In this document: one piece after another, positions 44,316 through 52,914 of the stretch | Layout: each line of letters begins with the position of its first letter | How positions within the stretch are numbered: the first letter of the stretch is position 1 | Assembly: GCA_039583875.1 (NCBI GenBank) | Contig: CM077163.1 | Location: forward strand, 234,042,646 to 234,106,645 | DNA: 64,000 bases | Reading direction: 5' to 3' | Origin: Platanthera guangdongensis | Lineage: Eukaryota; Streptophyta; Magnoliopsida; Asparagales; Orchidaceae | The notes under the pieces: model-generated | Told to the model about the DNA's origin: nothing | What the model saw: the letters and a program-made list of their open reading frames with translations, nothing else | Databases searched by the model: none | Position numbers and translations under genes: made by a program

Positions 44316-44327
44316 ATATATATATAG
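44316..44327 (-). promoter_or_regulatory. TATA box of Tat antisense gene 2
   Basis: The minus-strand GGCTATATATATATGCACC is centred about 57 nt upstream of the ATG at 44264, a spacing that fits a very short leader. Confidence 0.6.
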
Positions 44328-44444
44328 CCGCAGGTGGCCCCCACCATAAGATTCCCTTCAACTCGCCAGCCGGAGCTCGCCGCACACTTCGGGTTGGATG
44401 TTTCTTTCCGAGCTTTTTGGCAAGCTCGAAAAGAGCGGGGATTG

Positions 44445-45079
44445 TGTACAACCCCGTGTCCGGCGAGCAAGGTCAACAAGGGCCAAACTGATCAGGCTGA
44501 GAGCAGCTCGGCGAGCTCGGCGAGCTCGGCAGCAGCAGGCGAGCTCGGCAACAGCAGGAGCGGGCTGAGGCTCGCGCCCTCGCAGTGGAGCTCGGCAGCA
44601 GCTGGCGAACAAAGCATGCCGAGGTGGCCAGGGGTCCCAGCTCGCCTGGGGGTCAGAGGTACTTTTTACTGTTTTACCCCTGCTGGTCTGCCCGTAGCCC
44701 TTCAAAACAGCGGAGTTTGGCTGTTGGCAGACCCAGCCGAGGGTTTTTTGGTATTTTCAAGTCAGTTATTTTGGTTATTGGCAGTCCGGATTTCAAAAAC
44801 TATAAATAGGACCCAAGGGGTACCCCTGAAAGCAAGTTTTTTCCTTGAGCACCTCTCCCCAAATTCTCTAAGTGCTTTCTGAGGGTACCTTAGCTCGGCT
44901 TCAGGCTAAGGAGGGGAAGCGCTCTGAGATCTTCCGGGTTTGTGGTGGGACCTCCCCGCCGAGCCCTTGGGTCTGTTTCTCCTTGTCTTGTTGTTTTTTC
45001 TTGCAGGAGCGAAGTAGGTGCGAGACCACCCCTTTCCCCAAGGGCGAGCTCCACAGGAAGCCGGGTTCCGGTTTCAACA
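44445..45079 (+). repeat. 3' LTR of the Tat element
   Basis: 635 bp, identical to the 5' LTR apart from three substitutions and one added GAGCTCGGC. Preceded by the purine tract AAAAGAGCGGGG. Confidence 0.95.
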
Positions 45080-45084
45080 CGCGC

Positions 45085-45374
45085 GGCTTGTTTTTTGTTC
45101 TTGTCTTTGTAACTGTCTCTGCTCTCCCGTTGTTGGTTTTTGGTGAAGCATGTCTCGTCATGTATGTCTCGTCTTGTAAAGAAGTTTGCTCTTGATCAAT
45201 AAAGAAGCTTGTGCTGCATGTGTTGCTGGTTGTTACTGCTTTATTGAGATAACCCATGCTAACTCCATGATCCGGGAAGACTTTCAACATTATAAGTGGG
45301 CGTATTCTCCTTCGGTTTATTGAGTTTTCAACAGGGTATCCAAGGGGGCGTCTGCGGTTTGTTGAATTTTAACA
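45085..45374 (+). repeat. 3' segment of the copia 5' LTR
   Basis: Continues the copia LTR after the Tat insertion and matches 49270-49565. It includes a likely polyadenylation signal (AATAAAGAAGC near 45200) and ends TTTTAACA just before the primer-binding site. Confidence 0.93.
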
Positions 45375-45460
45375 TGGTATCAGAGCGAGGTTGTTGGAGT
45401 GGTCAAGCAGTGCTCAATGAAAGTAGTTGCTCGTCTGTAGAAGAAACCAGTGGTAGAACC

Positions 45461-48121
45461 ATGGCAGTGGAGGATGCAAGCTGTCTTGGTATTGATCTTC
45501 TTACAGAGGCGAACTGTGAACGGTGGAAGTCCTGTATGAAGAGCTTTCTTCTTGGCGAGGACCTTTGGGAGGTTGTATGCGGAGCAGGAAGACAGGAGGA
45601 TACTGCTGGCAATGCTGAGGCGATGAGAGCTTGGAAGGAGGCAAATGCGAAAGCGGAGTCTATTCTCAGGCAGGTGATCTCATCGGAGCTCTTGGATCAC
45701 ATCAGTGAATGTCGGTCAGCTGCGGAGGTCTGGACTTCCCTTGATGGGTTATTCAGGAAGGAGGTGAAGGTTGCTGCTGATGATGGTCCCTCTACTTCAT
45801 ATCAGGAAGAAAGGAGTGTTTCTCCTAGGCGTGATAGGAAGAGGAAGGAAGGACCACGGTGCTATAAATGCAAGCAACAAGGTCATCTTCGAAAGGAGTG
45901 CAAGGTTGTCTTGCTCTCGGCGAACGTAGCTCAGGTAGGGAGGAAGGAGAAGAACATAGTTGGGATTTCAACTAGTTCTGGAGTTGATCGGAGGAATGCC
46001 AGTGATAGTGTTGCTATCTGGCATGAAAGACTGGGGCATGTAGGGATGGACAAGCTGAAAGCAATGGCGGAAAGAAGACTCGTAAGAGGCTTGCCTAGAT
46101 TGTCATCCTATGGTGATGGTCGGGGGTGTGCGGGATGTCTGGAGAGTGGAGTCTATCGCTTCATGGTTGACAAAGCACAATCCAGGAGTAATGCACCATT
46201 GGCGGTTGTCCATTGTGCTCTGGTGGGACCGACTGTCACGGCCAGTCTTGGAGGCAGCAGGTTCATGCTGATATTGGTTGATGACTATTCTGGGTATACT
46301 TGGGTATACTTTATGAAGACGAAGTCCAGCATGGTACGCTTGTTTGTGGAGTTCAAGAAGCTTGTCGAAGGCCAGCTTGGCCGGAGGATCAAGGTGTTGA
46401 GGACAAGTATCGGTGGTGAGTTTGGCTCAACCGAGTTCTCACGCTTTTGCAGGAAGCAAGGGATCCGGATGGAGCTTTCTTGTGGACATACTTCACAACA
46501 GGATAGTATTGCAGCTCGGATGATCCGTTGGTTAACGGAGACCTGCAAGTGTTGGCTTCGGAGTAAAGGCGTTCCGAAGGCTCTTTGGGCGGAGGGAATA
46601 GCCTGTGCTGCTCATGTCATCAACCGGATGCCTCTTAGTCCGATCATAATGAAGACTCCTTATGAGCTGATGTTCGGAGTGAAGCCCTCAGTGAAGCACC
46701 TTCGGGTGTTTGGATCTACCTGCTATTTACACTCTCCGGGTGCTCTCAAGACAAAGCTAGTCTTTGTTGGGTATGATGAGCAGAGAAGAAGATGGAGGTG
46801 TATGGATCCTGCGACGAAGAAACTCATAGTGTCGAGAGACATTGTTTTCGATGAGTTGACGCCGCATTGGGGTAGATCTTATGTGGAGCTAGAAATAAGC
46901 AGGTCAGATGGTGGGCTGAAGGAGGCTGCTGCTAAGGAAGTGGAGTTGCCTGAGTCACCAGGTGCTCCAGGTTGTTCTAGCTCCGGGGCAAAGGCGTCAG
47001 AGTCGGGAAGAAGGGGGAGCGATGCTCCAGGACCTTCTGGCTCGAAGGCGGAGGCTTCCGGTTCAGGAAGCAAGGGGAGCGATGTTCCAGGCAGTTCTTG
47101 TTCAAGAGGGGAGTCTTCTGGTTCAGGTAGCAGGGGGAGCGTTGCTCCAGATGCTTTTGGTTCTAGTAAGGAGGCGTCTTGTTCAGGGAGCAAAGGGAGC
47201 ATTGTTCCGGGTTTGCCCGGGAACGGAGCTGGTTCAATAGCATCGGAGGTGGTTAGCCATGATCAGGTTCTTCGGAGATCGAAGAGGATCAGTAAGCCAC
47301 CAGCTCGATATTGTGAAGGGAACACGGTGGACTTGGTCCCATGTTTCCTTGTTAGCCCTCAGGTCGAGCAAGGTACTTCTGGCTGCGATGACCCCACTAA
47401 AATCAAGGAGGTGGTTGACACCAAGTCTGAAGAGGTGACTTCTCTCAGAGGCAACGAGGCTTGGGCTTCTGGGTCCAAGGAAGTTGGTGATACTCCTGTG
47501 ATGCATGGGTGGAGGTTGAAGCTGAAGAAGGCAGAGGGAAGCATGGCTCCTTTTGGGAGATGCTGGAGGGCTCCCTCATGGTCCATGATATGCGGGGCGA
47601 GGACTATGTCTTGGACATCTCTTCGTAGATGCTATCGGAAGGACCAGGTGCAAGGTTACGGGAGCTGCTGGAGTTATTCACCACTTCTCACTTCAAGGGG
47701 GAGTGTTGAATTCTGTGAAGTGAAAGTGGGTGAATGGATGGCTTGGGAAACCTGTTCGCGCGGACTACGCGGACTGGGTTGGCGGACTGCTAGGTCGGCA
47801 GGGATGCTGCAGGCGGTTTGCTCTGTGGCGGCCTGGGCGGTCTGTTCGCGCGGACTACGCGGACAGCAGCGGTGGTCTGACAGGCCAGTGTTTGCTCAGC
47901 AGGCGGTTTACTCCCAGGAAGTAACCGGGCGGATAGGAATGTTATCCGCAGAGTCCGGCTTGAAGCGGACTGAAGAACTGGAGCTCGGCAGACCGGTTTG
48001 GCAGATGCCTTGGTCTTGCTCTAGTGAAGCGGCAAGTGAAAGCCGCGGAGACCGCCGGTCAGCGCGGACAGGAACTGGAGGTCGCCCGGTATGGCGGGCT
48101 AGATCCAGTGTCCGCCAGTAA
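45461..48121 (+). CDS. Copia GAG-integrase frame, protease and RT absent
   Basis: One uninterrupted frame runs from ATG 45461 through the 47703 LTR boundary to a stop at 48121 in the 3' LTR. An ATG at 45374 overlaps the LTR end and primer site. The gag part has NCERWKSCMKSFLLGEDLWE and a CCHC knuckle CYKCKQQGHLRKEC. Only about 45 residues separate it from the pre-integrase finger (WHERLGHVGMDKLKAM ... CAGC), so the protease is missing. The integrase core aligns well, but the catalytic positions read VVHCALVGP (Asp to Ala), LRTSIGGEF (Asp to Ser) and QQDSIAARMIR (Glu to Ala). Ser/Gly-rich repeats follow, then RRSKRISKPPARY, a motif normally just upstream of copia RT; RT and RNase H are absent. 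The copy cannot transpose by itself. Confidence 0.85.
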   Translation: MAVEDASCLGIDLLTEANCERWKSCMKSFLLGEDLWEVVCGAGRQEDTAGNAEAMRAWKEANAKAESILRQVISSELLDHISECRSAAEVWTSLDGLFRKEVKVAADDGPSTSYQEERSVSPRRDRKRKEGPRCYKCKQQGHLRKECKVVLLSANVAQVGRKEKNIVGISTSSGVDRRNASDSVAIWHERLGHVGMDKLKAMAERRLVRGLPRLSSYGDGRGCAGCLESGVYRFMVDKAQSRSNAPLAVVHCALVGPTVTASLGGSRFMLILVDDYSGYTWVYFMKTKSSMVRLFVEFKKLVEGQLGRRIKVLRTSIGGEFGSTEFSRFCRKQGIRMELSCGHTSQQDSIAARMIRWLTETCKCWLRSKGVPKALWAEGIACAAHVINRMPLSPIIMKTPYELMFGVKPSVKHLRVFGSTCYLHSPGALKTKLVFVGYDEQRRRWRCMDPATKKLIVSRDIVFDELTPHWGRSYVELEISRSDGGLKEAAAKEVELPESPGAPGCSSSGAKASESGRRGSDAPGPSGSKAEASGSGSKGSDVPGSSCSRGESSGSGSRGSVAPDAFGSSKEASCSGSKGSIVPGLPGNGAGSIASEVVSHDQVLRRSKRISKPPARYCEGNTVDLVPCFLVSPQVEQGTSGCDDPTKIKEVVDTKSEEVTSLRGNEAWASGSKEVGDTPVMHGWRLKLKKAEGSMAPFGRCWRAPSWSMICGARTMSWTSLRRCYRKDQVQGYGSCWSYSPLLTSRGSVEFCEVKVGEWMAWETCSRGLRGLGWRTARSAGMLQAVCSVAAWAVCSRGLRGQQRWSDRPVFAQQAVYSQEVTGRIGMLSAESGLKRTEELELGRPVWQMPWSCSSEAASESRGDRRSARTGTGGRPVWRARSSVRQ

Positions 48122-49565
48122 GTGCGGACTGGCCCTTGCGGCCAGTGGGCTGGACTTGGTGGGAACTGAACCAAGTCCAGGAGGCTCAGTCCGGGGAGAT
48201 CGCGCAGTGGAGCGCGGGCTGGTTTCTCAGTCCGCCAAGCTTAGTAGAAGTGCTGTTGCCTTGTTTGCTAGCTTGGGGATATGCGGACTGGAGGATTGCT
48301 TGTGCAGGAGCGTGCGGACTGGAGCTGGTGTTCGCTGAGTCCGGTTGAGCCTTGTGATGAGGTTATGGACTCAGGAAGCGGACTGGAGTTCGCTGTGTAC
48401 GCGGACTGGATCGGCGTGTCCGCTGAGTCCGGCAATGCCTTGGTGATTAGGCAATGGACTTGGGATATGCGGACGGAAGCCGGGTGTTCGCTGAGTCCGG
48501 CAGGTGCCTTGATGGCGAGGCTGCGAGCTCGGGTTTTGCGGGCTGATGCCTTGTCCGCAGAATGGCGGACACTGCTGTTGTGGAGTCCGGCTGTTGTCCT
48601 GGCTTGGTCTCTGGCGGCAAGGCGGGCTGGATATTGGAGTCCGGCCTTGAAGAAGCTGGAGCGGACTGGCTATCTGCACAGGAGCGGCGAACTGGAATGT
48701 GTGTCCGCGGGCTGGCAGACACACTTAGTTCTTGCTGCGGATTGTGGCGGTGATCCTATCGGCTAGGGCGGTGACCATACTCATCGCCGTGCCTATAAAT
48801 AGGACCCATGTCACATCAGGAAGAAGAGAACCTAGACCGAAGTAAGTGAACAGTAATTGAGCTCGCGTAAGTTGCTGCGGTCTGGACTTTGTGTCCGCGC
48901 GGATTGAGAGTTGACCCGGTTGTGCTGTGCAGGTTGTGCGGATAGCGCTGGAAAGCCAGGACTTGGCTTTGATTGCGGTCAGGGACAGTGCGGACTCTGC
49001 GGTTAAGCAACAGGCGGTAAACAGCAGGTCGCGGATAGCGACCAGGCGGTCTTCTCTTTGGCGACTTGGTTCGGGGTTCAGGAAGTCGCCTGCTTCAGGC
49101 GGACTGTTCCATTCGGTGACGCAGCTTGTGCGGTCTGGCCGCGTGCAGACCGGCGGTGAAGAGCTAAGCATTGGAGTAAGGGTGAGTCCGCGCGGCTTGG
49201 GTTGCGGTCTGGCGACCTGGCGGACTGAGCGGAGTCCACAGCAGTAGGTCGGCGGCTTGTTGATTGAGTCCGCGCGGCTTGTTTTTTGTTCTTGTCTTTG
49301 TAACTGTCTCTGCTCTCCCGGTGTTGGTTTTTGGTGAAGCATGTCTCGCCATGTATGTCTCGCCTTGTAAAGAAGTTTGCTCTTGATCAATAAAGAAGCT
49401 TGTGCTGCATGTGTTGCTGGTTGTTACTGCTTTATTGAGATAACCCCTGCTAACTCCACGATCCGGGAAGACTTTCAACATTATAAGTGGGCGTATTCTC
49501 CTTCGGTTTGTTGAGTTTTCAACAGGGTATCCAAGGGGGCGTCTGCGGTTTGTTGAATTTTAACA
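47704..49565 (+). repeat. 3' LTR of the copia element, intact
   Basis: 1862 bp. TATA box CCTATAAATAGGACC near 48790 and polyadenylation signal AATAAAGAAGC near 49389. It proves the empty-site sequences for both the Tekay and Tat insertions. Confidence 0.95.
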
Positions 49566-49975
49566 ACATGCACACATTCATACACACAAACACACACATA
49601 CACAAACATACACACACAACAATTCAAAAAAAATACACACACACATTCCCAAACATACAAACATTCCCATCCATACAAACACACACACACCCTAAACACA
49701 CACAAACACACACACATTCAAACATACACACACACAATTATACACAAAAACACACACAATTATACACAAACACACACACATTCCCAATCACCACAAACAC
49801 ACACACACACATAAACACACACATACACAAACACACACATTCAAACACACACACACACACACACACAATTCAAAAAAATACACACACACATGCACACATT
49901 CATACACACAAACACACACATACACAAACATACACACACAACAATTCAAAAAAATACACACACACAAGCATTAGA
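49566..49975. repeat. CA-rich minisatellite, right half
   Basis: Continues the Harbinger-internal array cut by the copia insertion. The phrase CATGCACACATTCATACACA at 49567 and again at 49889 gives one full unit of about 322 bp. Confidence 0.85.
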
Positions 49976-50697
49976 GTTCTACTACAAAAAAAGTGGATAA
50001 TTACATATAGGATAGAAATGTACCTTACAAAAAATCACAAATGGGTATGGCCGGAAGTATAGAGAAGAAACCAAGATCTATGTAGTTCCCCTGAAACGAA
50101 ATCCTGAAACAAAATCACACAAAATAAAGGCAAAACACTGAAATTAGGAACAAAAATGAAATAGAAGAAACGAAGATATATCAGCCCTAATCTGGAACCA
50201 AGACCGGCAAGGAAGAAGAGGGTCGACCATGGCAGAAGAGGACGTTTAGAGGAGGAAGACAAGACTGCTACTCGACGGGGTGGAGGCGAGCTCGGCGTTG
50301 AGGCGAGCAGAAATCGGGAAATCGGAGAAGAGCTATTCGATGGGAAGCAGCCGAAATCGGAGAAGAGCCGAAATCGGGAAGCAGAGCCGGGAAACAAAGC
50401 CTTACCAGCGGTGGAAGAGGAGCTATTCGACGGCGTGGAGGCGAGCTCGGCGTCGAGGCGAGCAGAAATCGGAGAAGTTTTGCCGTGGAAGATGAATCGG
50501 GAAGAAAGAAGAATCGCCGCACCTTCCGTGGATGTGAATCGCGCAGATTCCGCGATTCCAGGGTCGTGAAAATTTTTCACGACTCTGGAACGCCCTAAAT
50601 TCACGATTGCACAGCGGGGGCGACTCCAAACGTGGGCCTTAAACTATTATTTGGCGCGGCTTATTGAAAAACAGCAGCACACTGCTGTTGAAACGCC
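49976..50697 (-). other. Right-hand part of the Harbinger (upstream of the Myb-like gene)
   Basis: GC-rich purine-rich sequence with an imperfect 160-bp tandem duplication: GAGGCGAGCTCGGCGTTGAG at about 50283 and GAGGCGAGCTCGGCGTCGAG at about 50441. No domain was recognised. It is the expected location of the Harbinger 5' region. Confidence 0.5.
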
Positions 50698-50715
50698 GCG
50701 CCAAACAGAGCCCTA

Positions 50716-51180
50716 GTTGTAGCCCAAAATCTATTCATAACTCTGTGACTTGAAGTTCGGTTGGAGATAAATAAGTACAGATTACCACCCTCACAATAAA
50801 AAAATAGCACTATCCTCTGTAGTACAGTAGTAAAGACGAAGGAGAAGGAGAAACTTATCTAGCACTATTTTGTCCCATCATATCCATTTGTTTTTTTTCT
50901 ATCCCAATGACCCGGCGGTGACTCTTTATGAGCAATATTATACGAGTATACAGAAAAGATGAGCTAGCGACACGTCGAAATTTTAAAATAAGTTCTATTT
51001 TAAAAGCTAATTAAATATTCACCTGCATTTAATCGCATTTAATAAACTTGAAAAAAAACAATATTAGAGTAGATTTCTTTATGTTCAAGGAATCCAATGA
51101 GGTCATGCAGTAATTCATTCATACAACTTTTATTTGTGAACATACAATTTTAAAATAATTCCAAGTTTTTATAATTACCT
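50716..51180. other. Unassigned AT-rich sequence
   Basis: No coding, RNA or repeat feature was recognised between the Harbinger and the GC-rich tract. Confidence 0.4.
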
Positions 51181-51339
51181 TGATGTGTCTCCCCTAAACG
51201 TGCTACCGCACACATGCGCGGGTGCGGATATCCAAGAAACTCCTATTAGCGAAGTAATCCCTCGAGGTGTAACCGCCGCAACCGCCGACGTCATCGCCGT
51301 CGCGACTCCTCTCCGGCCGCGCCTCCCCGTCGTCGGGAA

Positions 51340-51605
51340 AGGACGGCCATGCGGTGCCTGTCTCTGGCCGCCGCCCCTGGTGGGGGAGGCCTCCCCGGTG
51401 CAGCAAACAAGCGGCCAATCGGCCTTCTTTCTTCGTCCGCCGGCCTCCCCGGCGCCGCAAACAGGCAGCCAATCGGCCGCCTGTCTTCGGTCGCCGCCCC
51501 TGGTAGGAGCGGCCTCCCCGGTGCCGCAAAAAGGCGGCCAATCGGCCGCCGCCCCTACCAGGGGCGGCCTCCCCTTTCGCCGGAAACGGGTAGCCATTTG
51601 GCCGC
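51340..51605. repeat. GC-rich minisatellite, about 60-bp unit
   Basis: Four diverged units share GGCCTCCCCGGTGCCGCAAA, GGCGGCCAATCGGCCGCC and TCGCCGCCCCTGG. Each contains the palindrome GGCGGCCAATCGGCCGCC or a variant. Long shadow ORFs on both strands arise from composition. Confidence 0.8.
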
Positions 51606-51615
51606 CGGCTTGCCA

Positions 51616-51859
51616 CCCCCCCCCCCCCCCCCCCGATTAAGGGGAGGTCACCTCTTCGCGTAGGCCGGGCGGCCAAATTGGCCGCCCGACCTTGGCCCCC
51701 GGCCGCTCCTCCCTCGCGGGAGGAGCGATTATTTTCCAGCAAGGACAGATATTTTTTTTGTCAGCACGGTCTGGTCTTTTACATAAATATGGCGATTCAT
51801 GTGCTATAAACGGAACAATCATATTCGTCCGGCCGGGGAGGGGGGGGGGGGGGGGGGGG
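51616..51859. repeat. C19 and G20 tracts facing each other
   Basis: C19 at 51616-51634 and G20 at 51840-51859 are complementary and 205 bp apart. Between them lie further inverted pairs (GGCGGCCAAATTGGCCGCC; CTCCCTCGCGGGAG). Confidence 0.85.
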
Positions 51860-51886
51860 AATTATTGGCTTCCACCTCTCAAAATC

Positions 51887-52330
51887 TATAAATAGACCTC
51901 CTTCCTACTCATTTTCATCTCTTCCTGAGCTGGAAAATTCTCCTACGAATTTTCTCTCTCCTCTTTTGCTCCTGCGAATTTTCTCTCTCCCTCCATGTGC
52001 GACTGTCTCTCTCTTCCATTTTCCTTCCTCGTGTGCACGCCCTTCCGTACGTACATTTCTCTTTGTGCGTACCTCCCTCCTTGTGTGCACGTCGTCTCCG
52101 TGCACTCCGCGGCCAAGACCGTCCGAGCTCGTCGTCGGCAAGCGGGCCGCGCCCTCTCCGGTGGCAAGCGCGTCGTGCTCTCTCCGCCGGCATGGTGAAC
52201 TCGATCATGGTTTGAAGGTCCACCCTTCATCAGTATACACTCAGGAACATCCCCCAACATGGTGAACTCGACTTCTCGCTGCTTTACTTGAAGCGTTCAC
52301 CCTTCGCCTTGGTTGTAGGTCGCGGAACCA
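51887..52330 (+). promoter_or_regulatory. Promoter/LTR-like segment with TATA box
   Basis: TATAAATAG at 51887-51895 is followed about 30 nt later by a CT-rich leader with the twofold repeated CGAATTTTCTCTCTC. It resembles an LTR promoter/leader, but no second LTR copy was found in the window. The element identity is unknown. Confidence 0.4.
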
Positions 52331-52914
52331 TCTGGATCTCATCCTTCAACAGTCAACGTCAACGGAGTGCATCAAAATTGCCCGCGTGAAGATAACAGAG
52401 CCAACACTACAACTTTCACAAGAGCTCATAACTGCAATACAACAATCAGATCAAGACAAAACATACGTAACTGCTACAACCATATAAGGATGCAATATCC
52501 AATCAACAAACATGCATACAACGCAAGTACAAACAAAGTAAGAAACAATAAAGATGGAATCTACCCCTCCTCATCAAACTCCGAAAGAATGTGTCAGAGA
52601 CAATCACAACAGCATCCCAAGCCTGGGAAAGGTTGACCTTTCATTACCCGGCTAAAAGGGTTTGTCCCTAGCGTTGGTAGTAGGTCAAGAAACTGAAAGG
52701 GGTCAAGCCCCAACTTCAAATTCCAAAGAAACGTGCCGGAGACAAATCACCAAAAGCAAAGCAACAGATATTGCAAGAAAAGGCATAAAGCTAACAACGA
52801 ACTACAAAAGGAGACAGAAGCGCGCAAGTCGGTGTGTGATACGAGATCAAGCACGCCATCAGGGCAACAAGTACACAAGACAGTATCAGATGCAAAGAAC
52901 ATCAAATTAAGAAG
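52331..52914 (+). other. Unassigned left flank of the gag-only copia element
   Basis: A-rich + strand with two similar phrases (CCCAAGCCTGGGAAAGG region). The same style of sequence resumes at 60693, so the copia element inserted into this unit. Short open frames only; nothing recognised. Confidence 0.4.

Larger units (their letters stand above)
32987..45079 (+). mobile_element. Tat-lineage Ty3 LTR retrotransposon, complete
   Basis: A 12,093-bp element with LTRs at 32987-33612 (626 bp) and 44445-45079 (635 bp), flanked by CGCGC (32982-32986 and 45080-45084). Deleting it restores the GAGTCCGCGCGGCTTG seen in the intact copia LTR near 49265. The LTRs differ by three substitutions and one 9-bp duplication (GAGCTCGGC). 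It encodes gag-protease, a pol with an additional RNase H, and two antisense genes, the layout known for Tat elements such as Grande. A polypurine tract lies at 44430-44444. The sequence after the 5' LTR (TTTTGGTGCGGTGAGCG) should hold the primer-binding site; I cannot name the tRNA. Confidence 0.95.
18705..49565 (+). mobile_element. Ty1/copia-type non-autonomous LTR element, host of two nested Ty3 elements
   Basis: LTRs start TGTTGAATTC and end TTTTAACA. The 3' LTR is intact (47704-49565, 1862 bp). The 5' LTR is split into 18705-18836, 31547-32986 and 45085-45374. The element is flanked by ACATG at 18700-18704 and 49566-49570. The primer-binding site TGGTATCAGAGC (initiator Met tRNA type) directly follows the 5' LTR at 45375, and a polypurine tract AAGGGGGAG precedes the 3' LTR at 47695-47703. 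The internal region is only about 2.3 kb. About 24 substitutions between the LTRs were counted by eye (about 1.3%). Confidence 0.93.
15155..50712 (-). mobile_element. PIF/Harbinger DNA transposon interrupted by nested LTR elements
   Basis: The terminal inverted repeat GGCTCTGTTTGGCGC at 15155-15169 is mirrored exactly at 50698-50712, with the 3-bp duplication CTA at 15152-15154 and 50713-50715. After removing the copia nest (18705-49565 plus one 5-bp duplication) the element is about 4.7 kb, normal for an autonomous plant Harbinger. It carries a DDE transposase and a Myb/SANT-like gene, both on the minus strand and both inactivated. A long CA-rich array and a 160-bp duplication (about 50263-50480) lie upstream of the Myb-like gene. 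Confidence 0.9.

Noticed and set aside
18146..49975. CRISPR-like array from regular CA-rich units
   Set aside because: Plant nuclear context, no constant repeat with unique spacers, and units are simple-sequence.
51185..51742. Overlapping open frames on both strands (140-179 codons)
   Set aside because: Minisatellite with high GC and few stop codons; no motif recognised and frames end at repeat edges.
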